From Rhodopseudomonas_A palustris_F (GTDB taxonomy: Bacteria > Pseudomonadota > Alphaproteobacteria > Rhizobiales > Xanthobacteraceae): 64,000 bases of DNA. The position numbers and the translations under genes were made by a program. Below are positions 1 through 8,057 of the stretch, in pieces. The first letter of the stretch is position 1. Every line of letters starts with the position of its first letter. The notes beneath the pieces are model-generated. The model saw only the letters and a program-made list of their open reading frames with translations. It did no database searches and was not told the DNA's origin. Location of the stretch: positions 620,001-684,000 of the forward strand of contig NC_007925.1 of the NCBI RefSeq assembly GCF_000013745.1, given 5' to 3'.

Positions 1-2
1 AG

Positions 3-875
3 GTCAGCCAGGGCGCCAAGCCCGGCCATGGCGGCGTGTTGCCGGCGGCGAAAGTCTCCGAGGAAATTTCCAAGATCAGGGGCGTCGGCATGGGCGAGGA
101 TTGCATCTCGCCGGCGTTTCACAAGGCGTTCTCGACGCCGCTGGAGCTGATGGCGTTTCTCGACGAGATGCGGCAATTGTCCGGCGGCAAGCCGACCGGC
201 TTCAAGCTGTGCATCGGCCACCCTTGGGAGTTTCTGGCGATCTGCAAGGCGATGCTGCAATCCGGCATTTATCCGGACTTCATCGTGGTCGACGGCACCG
301 AGGGCGGCACCGGCGCCGCACCCTTGGAATTCATGGATCATCTCGGCATGCCGATGCGCGAGGGCGTCAACTTCGTGCACAACGCGCTGATCGGCATCGA
401 CGCTCGCGACCGCATCAAGATCGGCGCCGCCGGCAAGATCGCCACCGCCTTCGACATGGCCCGCGCCATGGCGATCGGCGCCGACTGGTGCAACTCCGCG
501 CGAGGCTTCATGTTCGCTCTCGGCTGCATCCAGTCGCTGAGCTGCCATACCGACCGCTGTCCGACCGGCGTCACCACTCAGGATCCGAGCCGCAACCGGG
601 CGCTGGTGGTGCCGCACAAGATCGAGCGGGTGTATAATTATCACGAGGCCATGCTGCTGGCCTTGGCCGAACTGATCGCCGCCGCCGGGCTCGATCACCC
701 GCAGGAGTTGCGGCCGATCCATTTTTCGCAGCGCACCTCGACCACCGAGGTCCGCTCCTTTGCGCGGCTTTATCCGCAGCTTCGCCCGGGTGAATTGATC
801 GCCGGCACCAGCGACCTCCGCTTCCGCGATGCCTGGGACTTGGCGCGCGCGGATTCATTTGCCGCGGCGCTGTAG
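3..875 (+). CDS. FMN-binding glutamate synthase family protein, C-terminal part (5' end outside window)
   Basis: This is the C-terminal end of a glutamate-synthase-type flavoprotein. The reading frame is open from base 3, so the start lies before the window. The segment SQGAKPGHGG just before residue MLPAAK, the FMN-phosphate loop DGTEGGTGAAP, and the cysteine motif C-x5-C-x4-C (GCIQSLSCHTDRCPTG) match the FMN and [3Fe-4S] regions of the GOGAT synthase domain. No GltD or amidotransferase part is visible, so it could be a stand-alone FMN-binding glutamate synthase or a related archaeal-type enzyme rather than true GltB. The family normally moves electrons through FMN and the Fe-S cluster to reduce a 2-oxo acid/imine; the substrate here is not shown by the sequence. 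Confidence 0.9.
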   Translation, partial: VSQGAKPGHGGVLPAAKVSEEISKIRGVGMGEDCISPAFHKAFSTPLELMAFLDEMRQLSGGKPTGFKLCIGHPWEFLAICKAMLQSGIYPDFIVVDGTEGGTGAAPLEFMDHLGMPMREGVNFVHNALIGIDARDRIKIGAAGKIATAFDMARAMAIGADWCNSARGFMFALGCIQSLSCHTDRCPTGVTTQDPSRNRALVVPHKIERVYNYHEAMLLALAELIAAAGLDHPQELRPIHFSQRTSTTEVRSFARLYPQLRPGELIAGTSDLRFRDAWDLARADSFAAAL

Positions 876-929
876 CGCGCCCGACGACCCATCCGGACGG
901 ATTTGGTCGGACGGGTCGGCACGACGCGG

Positions 930-1199
930 TTAGTAGTCGCAGCTCCGGACCCGGCCGATATAATTGCCGAACGCGTCATACTGGCGCACCCAGCCGCAGC
1001 GGCGATAACCGTAATCGCTGTAGTAATAGCCGGAGTTGTTGGCGATCGCGCTGCCGACCACGGCGGCGCCGAGCAGTCCGGCGCCGACCGCGAAGGCGGG
1101 GCCGGGACCCTTGGCCTCGGCTTGGGTCGATGAAGTGATAGCGCCGGCGGTGACGACGGCTGCAAGTGCGATGGCTGCAGATCTTGTTTTGAACGACAT
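930..1199 (-). CDS. small secreted hypothetical protein
   Basis: An 89-residue protein starting at the ATG at 1197-1199, preceded by GGAG. It has a Sec-type signal peptide (MSFKTRSAAIALAAVV...), a likely cleavage after the AEA region, and a short Gly/Tyr-rich mature part (NNSGYYYSDYGYRRCGWV) ending RVRSCDY. Two cysteines in the mature part could form one disulfide. Similar tiny Tyr/Gly periplasmic proteins are common in Rhizobiales and have no assigned function. A longer in-frame start upstream exists but would place 36 charged residues before the signal peptide, so it was not used. Confidence 0.7.
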   Translation of the reverse strand: MSFKTRSAAIALAAVVTAGAITSSTQAEAKGPGPAFAVGAGLLGAAVVGSAIANNSGYYYSDYGYRRCGWVRQYDAFGNYIGRVRSCDY

Positions 1200-1303
1200 C
1201 TGGATTCTCCGTCCTGTGCAAGGCGGCCTGATTGGTCCGCATGCCGATTCGTCGGAGTCGTTCGCAAAACGGTTCGACAATTCAGGATAGAATCTGCGTG
1301 GCG

Positions 1304-2119
1304 TCACGCCTGCGGCGTCTGACCAAAAGTGGTCAGGTCGAAACGATCGACGTCCTCGAGCAATTCGCAGAACGCTCGCGCGCCGTGCGCGATCAGCTGC
1401 CGGCCGGCCTCGGCGGAGGCCTTGGTGGCGTCACCGATCGCGCCGCTGCGATTGAGGTCCTCGGCCTGCCAGGCCAAAGGAGCCGGCCGCTGCGTCGACA
1501 GCCTTTGAAACCGCCGCGCGATCTCGAGGCTGGCCGGATGAAAGTCCGCGATCTTGTCGCTGCGCACCTGTTGCGGATCGTGCGCCAGCATGATCGAGGT
1601 TTCGACCGCGCCGCCATGGATGCCGTGGCGCAGCTCCTCGTCATCGAACAATCCCGCGGGGCCCCCGAACCGCGACCACGACGTGGTCACCGCGAGCATG
1701 CCGTGATCGGCGCGCAGCTGCTGCGCCACCAGGTTCATCGCCGCGCTGTTGCCGCCGTGGCTGGTGACGATCACCAGCTTGCGCAGCCCGGCGCGGGCCA
1801 CGCTGGCGCCGATCGCCGTCCAGGTTGCGATCGCCAGCTCGGCCGGCAGCGTCAGGGTGCCGGGGAAGCCGATATGCTCGGTGGATATCCCGATCGGCTG
1901 CAGCGGCAGAAAGCTCGCCGGAACGGCGGCCGGCAGCAGCGCGCGGACTCGCGAGAGGTAAGCCTCGGCGATGAAAACATCGGTGCCGAGCGGCAGATGC
2001 GGGCCGTGTTGCTCGGTGGCGGCCAGCGGCAGCACCGCGATCCAGCGCGCCACGTCGGTGTCGGCGAAATCCGGCCAGCGGATCGCCGTCCAGTCGCGAG
2101 AAGGAGCCTTGCCTGTCAT
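1304..2119 (-). CDS. creatininase-family amidohydrolase
   Basis: A 271-residue protein of the creatininase superfamily, metal-dependent amidohydrolases that open cyclic amides or deformylate pyrimidine precursors. It shows the typical metal-binding signatures: EQHGPHLPLGTD near the N-terminus, SHGGNSAAMN in the middle and HGGAVETS after it. The start is placed at MTGKAPSRDW (2117-2119) because the upstream extension is low-complexity and lacks a ribosome site. It is divergent from an NMT1-type ABC importer and a hydroxyacid dehydrogenase. This suggests import and hydrolysis of an N-containing ring compound, but the substrate is not identifiable. Creatininase itself, ArfB-like deformylase and MftE-like peptidase are alternatives within the family. 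Confidence 0.85.
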   Translation of the reverse strand: MTGKAPSRDWTAIRWPDFADTDVARWIAVLPLAATEQHGPHLPLGTDVFIAEAYLSRVRALLPAAVPASFLPLQPIGISTEHIGFPGTLTLPAELAIATWTAIGASVARAGLRKLVIVTSHGGNSAAMNLVAQQLRADHGMLAVTTSWSRFGGPAGLFDDEELRHGIHGGAVETSIMLAHDPQQVRSDKIADFHPASLEIARRFQRLSTQRPAPLAWQAEDLNRSGAIGDATKASAEAGRQLIAHGARAFCELLEDVDRFDLTTFGQTPQA

Positions 2120-2253
2120 CGGTCGAGGTGTTTCTCCGCGGCGTTTGCCGGCCGGCCCGCTGGTCCGTACAATGTCTGCCTGCAGCATGACCCCAAAAAC
2201 TGCAGCCCGGCTTTCGGACATGTTGCAGCTCAAACGAGAATCGAGAGGCCATC

Positions 2254-2283
2254 ATGGGCAAAACCACCGACGGAGTCCAATGA
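2254..2283 (+). CDS. possible 9-codon leader peptide overlapping the ABC binding-protein start
   Basis: ATG at 2254 is preceded by GAGAGG at about 6 bases and reads MGKTTDGVQ before a TGA whose bases overlap the ATG at 2280 (ATGATG). Such an arrangement would allow translational coupling into the binding protein. There is no sequence support beyond spacing and overlap, so it may be chance. Confidence 0.25.
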   Translation: MGKTTDGVQ

Positions 2284-3302
2284 TGAGCCGGGGCTTGTTG
2301 CGACGAGCGTTAACGGCCGGCCTGGTCACGCTGGCGCTGTCGGCCCCGGGCAGGGCCGAGGACACGCTCGACAAGGTGTCGTTCGGCACCAATTGGGTCG
2401 CCGAGGCCGAGCATGGTGGATTTTTCCAGGCGGTGGCCGACGGCACCTACAAGGCCTACGGGCTCGACGTCAGCATCGTGCCGGGCGGCCCCAACATCAA
2501 CAACCGCGCCCTGCTGATCGCCGGCAAGCTCGATTTCTTCATGAGCGCCAATACGCTGCAATCGTTCGACGCGGTCGCCAACAACGTGCCGGTGGTCGCG
2601 GTGGCGGCGATGTTCCAGAAGGATCCGCAGGTGTTCTTGGCGCATCCGGAAGCCAAGGTGACCAAGCTCCAAGACCTCAAGCCGCTGACGCTGTTCATCT
2701 CCAAGGAGGGCGTCGCCAGCTATTTCCAATGGCTGAAATCCGAATTTGGTTTCAGCGCGGCGCGGGTCAAACCCTATACCTTCAATCCGCAGCCGTTCCT
2801 GTTCGACCGCAAGAGCGCGATGCAGGGGTACGTCACCTCGGAGCCCTATGTGATCGAAAAGCAGGCGGCCTTCAAGCCGACGGTGCTGTTGCTCGCCGAT
2901 TACGGCTTCAGCAGCTATTCGACGCTGATCGAAACCCGTCGCGACATGGTCGAGAAAAAGCAAGACCTGGTGCAACGTTTCGTCGATGCCTCGATCGTCG
3001 GCTGGTACAACTATCTCTACGGCGACAACAAGCCGGGCAATGCCATGATCAAGAATCTCAACCCGGAGATGACCGACGACATGCTGAGCTATTCGGTGGC
3101 CACCATGAAGCAATACGGCATCGTCGATTCCGGGGATTCGCTGACCGACGGCATCGGCGCGATGTCGGACGCCCGGATCGCGGATTTCTTCGGCAAGATG
3201 TCGCGCGCCGGCGTGGTGCCGCGCGACCTGGATTTCCGCAAATCCTATACGCTGCAGTTCGCCAACAAGGGCGTCGGCATCGACCTGCGGACCAAGCGCT
3301 GA
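2280..3302 (+). CDS. ABC transporter substrate-binding protein, NMT1/THI5-like
   Basis: A 340-residue periplasmic binding protein. It starts MMSRGLLRRALTAG with a signal peptide ending at the APGRAED region. The mature part carries the NMT1/THI5/SsuA-type opening VSFGTNWVAEAEHGGFFQA and the segment YGLDVSIVPGGPNIN. The family delivers small sulfonate, taurine, pyrimidine (thiamine precursor) or aromatic ligands to an SsuBC-like permease. Genes for the ATPase, permease and a 2-hydroxyacid dehydrogenase follow directly, so this is the first gene of a four-gene operon. The ligand cannot be read from sequence; the neighbouring creatininase-type hydrolase hints at a nitrogenous ring compound. Confidence 0.88.
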   Translation: MMSRGLLRRALTAGLVTLALSAPGRAEDTLDKVSFGTNWVAEAEHGGFFQAVADGTYKAYGLDVSIVPGGPNINNRALLIAGKLDFFMSANTLQSFDAVANNVPVVAVAAMFQKDPQVFLAHPEAKVTKLQDLKPLTLFISKEGVASYFQWLKSEFGFSAARVKPYTFNPQPFLFDRKSAMQGYVTSEPYVIEKQAAFKPTVLLLADYGFSSYSTLIETRRDMVEKKQDLVQRFVDASIVGWYNYLYGDNKPGNAMIKNLNPEMTDDMLSYSVATMKQYGIVDSGDSLTDGIGAMSDARIADFFGKMSRAGVVPRDLDFRKSYTLQFANKGVGIDLRTKR

Positions 3303-3313
3303 GGCCGCCGCCG

Positions 3314-4129
3314 ATGGCCGCATCCGCAGCGCTCACCGAGCATGAGCTTGCTCCGCGAGACGCGGTCGCGGTGCGGCTGCGCGGCGTCAGCAAGCGCTAT
3401 CGCAGCGGCGCGCCGGCGCTGGGGCCGCTCGATCTCGACGTCGGCCGCGGCGAATTCGTCGCGCTGCTGGGGCCGTCCGGCTGCGGCAAATCCACCGCGC
3501 TGCGGCTGATCGCCGGCCTGGCGCAGCCGAGCAGCGGCACGGTGCAGCGCACCGCGCATCCGGTCACGCGGCGCGGCGAACACGCCATCGGCTTCGTGTT
3601 CCAAGAGCCGACGCTGATGCCATGGGCCAGCGTGCGCGGCAATGTCGCGCTGCCGTTGCGGCTGGCACGGGCGTCGCGCGCCGACGTCGCCGCCAGGGTC
3701 GAGGAGGCGTTGACGCGGGTCGGCTTGCGCGAGGCCGCCGATGCGCTGCCGCGCGAACTGTCCGGCGGCATGAAGATGCGGGTGTCGCTGGCGCGCGCGC
3801 TGGTCACCGATCCGGATATTCTGTTGCTGGACGAGCCGTTCGCAGCGCTCGACGAAATCACCAGGTTCCGGCTCAACAACGATCTGCTGACGCTGTGGCG
3901 CGAGCTGCGCAAGACCGTGATCTTCGTCACCCATTCGGTGTTCGAATCGGTGTATCTGTCGCAACGCGTCATCGTGATGACGCCGAAGCCCGGACGGATC
4001 GCCGCCACATTCCGTATCGCCGCGGAGGAGCCGCGCGACGATAGGTTTCGCACCTCGGCCGGCTATGCGGCGCAATGCCGTGAGATCTCCGACGCGCTGG
4101 TCCGCACCAACGCCAGGGAGTCGGAATGA
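3314..4129 (+). CDS. ABC transporter ATP-binding protein (SsuB/TauB/ThiZ type)
   Basis: A 271-residue ATPase of a nitrate/sulfonate/NMT1-type importer. Walker A GPSGCGKST lies at residues 53-61, the Q-loop FQEP near 97, the ABC signature LSGGM near 149-153, Walker B ILLLDEP near 169-175, and the switch His in VIFVTHS near 205. The start MAASAALTEH (3314) gives an 11-base gap after the binding-protein gene. Its stop overlaps the permease start (ATGA at 4126-4129), so the two are translationally coupled. A larger reading frame that begins far upstream in the same phase is not coding there, because other genes occupy that DNA. Confidence 0.93.
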   Translation: MAASAALTEHELAPRDAVAVRLRGVSKRYRSGAPALGPLDLDVGRGEFVALLGPSGCGKSTALRLIAGLAQPSSGTVQRTAHPVTRRGEHAIGFVFQEPTLMPWASVRGNVALPLRLARASRADVAARVEEALTRVGLREAADALPRELSGGMKMRVSLARALVTDPDILLLDEPFAALDEITRFRLNNDLLTLWRELRKTVIFVTHSVFESVYLSQRVIVMTPKPGRIAATFRIAAEEPRDDRFRTSAGYAAQCREISDALVRTNARESE

Positions 4130-4956
4130 GCGACGCCGGCGAGCCGCAGCGCGATCGCGAGGCCCGCGGCATCGCGGCGACGCGGTTGTTGCAGATCGCC
4201 TTGCCGGCCATTGTGCTGGCGTTGGCGATCGCCGGATGGCATCTCGCGGTGCGGCTCAACGACATTCCGCCTTATGTGCTTCCCGGACCCGGATTGGTGC
4301 TGCGGACGCTGATCGCGGATTGGCCGGTGCTGTCGGGCTCATTGCTCACCACGCTGTGGACCACGCTGGAGGGCTTCGTCGCCGCGGCGATCGGCGGCAT
4401 CGCGCTGGCGATCCTGTTCAACCAGTCGCGCTGGCTGGAATTTGCGTTGTTGCCCTATGCGATCATCCTGCAGGTGACCCCGGTGATCGCGATCGCGCCG
4501 TTGTTGTTGATCTATCTGCCGCAGGACACCGCGGTGATCGCCTGCGCCTTCATCGTGGCGTTCTTTCCGGTGCTCGCCAACACCACGCTGGGGTTGAGTT
4601 CGGTGGACCGCAATCTTGCCGGGCTGTTCCGGCTCTATGGCGCGTCGCGCCTGCAGACCCTGCTGCGGCTGAAGCTGCCGGCGGCATTGCCGTATATCCT
4701 GGGCGGGTTGCGGATCGCCGGCGGGCTGTCGTTGATCGGCGCGGTGGTCGCCGAGATCGCCGCGGGCTCCGCCGGCGCCGGCTCCGGGCTCGCCTACCGC
4801 ATCGCCGAGTCGAGCTACCGGCTCAACATTCCGCGGATGTTCGCGGCATTGCTGTTGCTCTCGCTGGCCGGGATTGTCATTTATGGGCTGCTGGCGCTGG
4901 TCTCGCATCTTGCGTTGCGACGCTGGCACGAAAGCGCGCTGGGAAAGGACAATTGA
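4126..4956 (+). CDS. ABC transporter permease (SsuC/TauC type)
   Basis: A 276-residue integral membrane protein with about six hydrophobic helices. The first follows the cytoplasmic N-terminus (LLQIALPAIVLALAIAG). An EAA-type loop that contacts the ATPase is present around LYGASRLQTLLRLKLPAALP. It overlaps the ATPase gene by four bases and its own stop overlaps the next start (TGATG at 4954-4958), giving tight coupling across the operon. It forms the channel for the compound bound by the 2280-3302 product. Confidence 0.92.
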   Translation: MSDAGEPQRDREARGIAATRLLQIALPAIVLALAIAGWHLAVRLNDIPPYVLPGPGLVLRTLIADWPVLSGSLLTTLWTTLEGFVAAAIGGIALAILFNQSRWLEFALLPYAIILQVTPVIAIAPLLLIYLPQDTAVIACAFIVAFFPVLANTTLGLSSVDRNLAGLFRLYGASRLQTLLRLKLPAALPYILGGLRIAGGLSLIGAVVAEIAAGSAGAGSGLAYRIAESSYRLNIPRMFAALLLLSLAGIVIYGLLALVSHLALRRWHESALGKDN

Positions 4957-5936
4957 TGCCGGACGTCTCCTCGGAGCAGGTTGATCTCTTGCTCTATGGC
5001 CCTGACAAGCCGCTGATCGATGCGGGCTTCCCGGATCGTTTCGGGCTGCACAAGGCCGAGCAGTTGGCCGATCTTGAGCGGCTCGCGCCCGACATCGCCG
5101 CACGGATCCGCGGCGTCGCGGTCACCGGCCTGGTGCCGGCCTCCGGCGCGGTGCTGGCGCGGTTTCCCAAGCTGGAAATCGTTTCGTCGTTCGGCGTCGG
5201 CTACGATCACGTCGATGCGGGTTATGCACGCGAGCACGGCATCGTCGTCACCAACACCCCGGATGTACTGACCGAAGAAGTCGCCGACGTGGCGCTCGGT
5301 CTGTTGATCGCCACGCTGCGCGAGTTCATCGCCGCCGATCGCCACGTCCGAACGGGTGCCTGGCAGAGCCAGAATTTTCCGCTCAGCACAGGCTCGTTGC
5401 GCGACCGCAGCGTCGGCATCGTCGGCATGGGGCGGATCGGCCAGGCGATCGGCCGCAGGCTGGAGGCCTCCAAGGTGCCGGTGGTGTATCATTCGCGGCA
5501 CCCCGCGGCGGGCGTCGGCTATCGGCACTATCCGAACCTGATCGAGATGGCCAAAGCCGTCGATACGCTGGTGGTGATCATTCCGGGCGGCGCCGCCACC
5601 GCCAAGCTGATCAACGCCGAAGTCTTGGCGGCGCTGGGGCCGCGCGGCGTGGTCGTCAACGTGGCGCGCGGCTCGGTGATCGACGAGCCGGCGCTGATCA
5701 CGGCGTTGCAGACGGGCACCATCCAGGCCGCGGGGCTCGACGTGTTCGCCGACGAGCCGAACGTGCCGGAAGAGTTGCGCGCGCTGCCCAACGTGGTGTT
5801 GCTGCCGCATATCGGTTCGGCCTCGGTGGTGACCCGCAATGCGATGGATCAGCTGGTGGTCGACAACCTGACCGCCTGGTTCGACGGCCAGCCGCCGCTG
5901 ACGCCGATTGCGGAAACCCCGGTGAAGGATCGCTGA
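4956..5936 (+). CDS. D-2-hydroxyacid dehydrogenase (glyoxylate/hydroxypyruvate reductase-like)
   Basis: A 326-residue NAD(P)-dependent D-2-hydroxyacid dehydrogenase. The Rossmann motif GMGRIGQAIG is mid-protein. The catalytic Arg is in VNVARGSVID, the Glu in ADEPNVPEE and the His in LLPHIGSAS. The start at 4956 overlaps the permease stop, placing the enzyme in the transporter operon. It probably reduces or oxidises a 2-oxo/2-hydroxy acid linked to the imported compound. The family covers glycerate, glyoxylate, hydroxypyruvate and phenylpyruvate enzymes, and sequence alone does not pick one. Confidence 0.9.
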   Translation: MPDVSSEQVDLLLYGPDKPLIDAGFPDRFGLHKAEQLADLERLAPDIAARIRGVAVTGLVPASGAVLARFPKLEIVSSFGVGYDHVDAGYAREHGIVVTNTPDVLTEEVADVALGLLIATLREFIAADRHVRTGAWQSQNFPLSTGSLRDRSVGIVGMGRIGQAIGRRLEASKVPVVYHSRHPAAGVGYRHYPNLIEMAKAVDTLVVIIPGGAATAKLINAEVLAALGPRGVVVNVARGSVIDEPALITALQTGTIQAAGLDVFADEPNVPEELRALPNVVLLPHIGSASVVTRNAMDQLVVDNLTAWFDGQPPLTPIAETPVKDR

Positions 5937-5938
5937 CG

Positions 5939-6655
5939 ATGTCGACGCGCCGTTGTTCGCTGTGGCCGGCCGGTGCCGTGGTTGTCGCGGCGATGGCGGC
6001 GTTGTTGATCGGCGAAATGCCGGCGCGGGCGCAGGACACCAGCGCGATGAAGAAGCAGATGCTCGGGCAGTGGGAGCTCTCCACCGCCGAGCGCAGCAAG
6101 ACCTGCGTCGTCACTTTGAAGAATGACTCTACCGCGCAGGGCTTCCGGCTCGAGCTGGAGCCGACCTGCGCGGCGGCGTTGCCGTTCACCAAGGAAATCG
6201 CCGCCTGGAGCATCAAGGGGCTCGACATCGTGCGGCTGCAGGACGCGGCCGGACAATCGGTGATCGACCTCACCGAAGTGGAAAGCGGCATCCTCGAAGG
6301 CCTGCGCTCGGGCGAGGGCATCTACATCCTGCAGAACCTGATCGCGGCGCGCTCGCTGGCGAAATCGATGGACCAGATGATCGGCGACTGGTCGATGGTG
6401 CGCGGCAACGGCCAATCGATCTGCGGCTTGACGCTGACCAACAACGAGGCCACGCCGGACAACTTCCAGCTGTTCCTAAAACCGCGCTGCGATCCGGCGG
6501 TGGCCGGCTTCGCGCCGACGATGTGGCGGCTGGAGCGCGGCGCCTTGCTGCTGATGGCGGCCAATGGCGCGGTGTGGCGGTTCGAGGCCGACGACAACGC
6601 GCAATGGCGCCGCACCCCGGACACCGTCGATCCGTTGATCCTGTTGCGGCAGTAG
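5939..6655 (+). CDS. tandem AprI/Inh-family metalloprotease inhibitor-like protein
   Basis: A 238-residue secreted protein with a signal peptide ending at ARAQD near residue 32. Two copies of an AprI/Inh-type domain follow: first LGQWELSTAERSKTCVVTL (from about residue 42), second IGDWSMVRGNGQSICGLTL (from about 144). Each has the G-x-W opening and a later Cys (PTCAAAL; PRCDPAV) expected to pair with the first Cys. Single-domain family members block periplasmic serralysin-type metalloproteases through their N-terminal strand. No protease gene is nearby. It starts two bases after the dehydrogenase stop, so it may be co-transcribed, though the functions look unrelated. Confidence 0.8.
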   Translation: MSTRRCSLWPAGAVVVAAMAALLIGEMPARAQDTSAMKKQMLGQWELSTAERSKTCVVTLKNDSTAQGFRLELEPTCAAALPFTKEIAAWSIKGLDIVRLQDAAGQSVIDLTEVESGILEGLRSGEGIYILQNLIAARSLAKSMDQMIGDWSMVRGNGQSICGLTLTNNEATPDNFQLFLKPRCDPAVAGFAPTMWRLERGALLLMAANGAVWRFEADDNAQWRRTPDTVDPLILLRQ

Positions 6656-6677
6656 GCGTAGCTTGCGCCGCAAGCCC

Positions 6678-6802
6678 GTCATTCCGGGATGTGCGGCAGT
6701 CGGCGAAGCCGACTGGGGCACAGGCCCGGAATCCATAATCCCCGCGGGGGTTATGGATTCCGGGCTCGCTCGCAGCTTCGCTGCTCGCGCCCCGGAATGA
6801 CA
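6678..6802. repeat. palindromic intergenic repeat, family B, copy 1
   Basis: About 125 bases starting GTCATTCCGGG and ending CCCGGAATGAC, able to fold on itself through GGAATCCATAAT / ATTATGGATTCC-type arms around CCCCGCGGGG. The same design recurs at 9224-9337 and 9395-9519. It lies between the stops of convergent genes and looks like a REP/BIME-type element, possibly also acting in transcript termination. Confidence 0.8.
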
Positions 6803-6832
6803 GCGAGATAGTTCGACTTCTATCAGCAAGCG

Positions 6833-7639
6833 CTAGATCAACTTCAATCCCTTCAGGCTGGCGTGGCCGTGCTTGCCGACGATGATGTGGTCGTGCACCG
6901 CGATGCCGAGCGGCTTCGCGATGTCGATGATCTGTTTGGTCATCGTGATGTCGGATTGCGACGGGGTGGGATCGCCGGAGGGATGGTTGTGCACCATGAT
7001 GATCGCGGTGGCGGACAATTCCAGCGCCCGCTTGACGATCTCGCGCGGATACACCGGGGTGTGGTCGATGGTGCCGACCTGCTGCAATTCGTCGGCGATC
7101 AGCTGGTTGCGCTTGTCGAGAAACAGGATGCGGAATTGCTCCTTGTCGGCGAACGCCATCGCGGTGCGGCAATAGTCGATCACGCTCGACCACGACGACA
7201 GCACCGCGCGCTGCTTGAGCTCGCCCTTGGCGACGCGGCTCGCCGCCGCGGCGATCAGCTTGATCTCGGTGATCGCCGCTTCCCCGAGCCCGGCGATCTC
7301 GCGCAGCCGCGGCTCCGAGGCGTGCACGGTTTCGGCGAACGAGCCGAATTTGCCGATCAGCGCTTTGGCCAGCGGCTTGACGTCGCGCCGCGGCAGCGCG
7401 CGAAACAGCACCAGCTCCATCAGTTCGTAGTCCGACAGCGCCTCGGCGCCGGCGCTGCGGAAACGCTCGCGCAGCCGCTCGCGATGGCCGTGATAATGCG
7501 GTGCCTCGGCGAAGAAGCCGGGCTCGGTGCGATCGTCGGGGTCGGCGGAATCGGCGGCCATGGCGCTACGCTGCGAAGTTGAACGGCGCAAGCTTGCCGC
7601 GCCCGCTGAGTTTTGCAACCGGGATTTATGTTTGTTCAA
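6833..7639 (-). CDS. radC: RadC family JAB-domain protein
   Basis: A 268-residue RadC-family protein. The C-terminal JAB1/MPN-like metal motif is HNHPSGDPTPSQSD at about residues 217-230, and a helix-hairpin-helix-like region (LREIAGLGEAA) lies before it. RadC was named for repair, but its biochemical role is unresolved. The longest start is kept; an internal ATG (MAADSADPDD, 7561) is a good alternative because the first 26 residues are low-complexity and basic. Confidence 0.9.
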   Translation of the reverse strand: MNKHKSRLQNSAGAASLRRSTSQRSAMAADSADPDDRTEPGFFAEAPHYHGHRERLRERFRSAGAEALSDYELMELVLFRALPRRDVKPLAKALIGKFGSFAETVHASEPRLREIAGLGEAAITEIKLIAAAASRVAKGELKQRAVLSSWSSVIDYCRTAMAFADKEQFRILFLDKRNQLIADELQQVGTIDHTPVYPREIVKRALELSATAIIMVHNHPSGDPTPSQSDITMTKQIIDIAKPLGIAVHDHIIVGKHGHASLKGLKLI

Positions 7640-7686
7640 TGTGAATGGCTGCGCCGATCGACCGGAATGACGGCTTCAATATCAGC

Positions 7687-7917
7687 TCAATCCGCGCTGG
7701 GCAGCCGCTTCAGGGTGAATTCGATGCGGTCGCCGGGCAGTTCGCGCCAGCTTTCCACGCCGCTCATATAGGCGGCCTTGGGAAAACTCGCGAAAAACTC
7801 TCTCGCCGCCGCGCGGGCTTCCTGCCGCGGCAGCGTCAGGGTCTGGCGCACAAAGCCGTCGGCCGGCGGCCTGCGCCGCGCCATGCGGTCCGCCAGATCG
7901 CGCGGGCGATCGGCCAT
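7687..7917 (-). CDS. small conserved-type hypothetical protein
   Basis: A 76-residue soluble protein if begun at MADRPRDLADRMARRR (7917); a 108-residue version from 8013 is possible but its extra N-terminus looks non-coding. It is rich in Arg/Ala with central RQEARAAAREFFASFPKAAY and ends EFTLKRLPSAD. No domain is recognised. It is divergent from the Ku gene and convergent with nothing. Confidence 0.6.
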   Translation of the reverse strand: MADRPRDLADRMARRRPPADGFVRQTLTLPRQEARAAAREFFASFPKAAYMSGVESWRELPGDRIEFTLKRLPSAD

Positions 7918-8057
7918 GTCGAGAACTCCGTACTTTTGAGGATGCGCTTCGGGATCACCTCTCACGACGCCCTCAATATAAGACAGTCCGGGAACGAATC
8001 CGAGGGCATCCACTTGAATCCCGGTTCTGTTGAGTTCCTGAGTTCGGAGTATGCGTC

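Noticed and set aside
2120..2279. Possible TPP or other riboswitch before the NMT1-type importer
   Set aside because: No TPP-box-like CTGAGA/ACCTGATC pattern or conserved helical core could be seen.
3245..4075. A 276-codon minus-strand frame over the ABC ATPase
   Set aside because: It is the antisense of a strongly conserved ATPase; Arg/Gln-rich composition marks it as a shadow.
1232..4129. A 965-codon plus-strand open frame
   Set aside because: Only its last 271 codons (from 3314) are a real ATPase. The earlier part runs antisense through the creatininase gene and out of frame through the binding protein.
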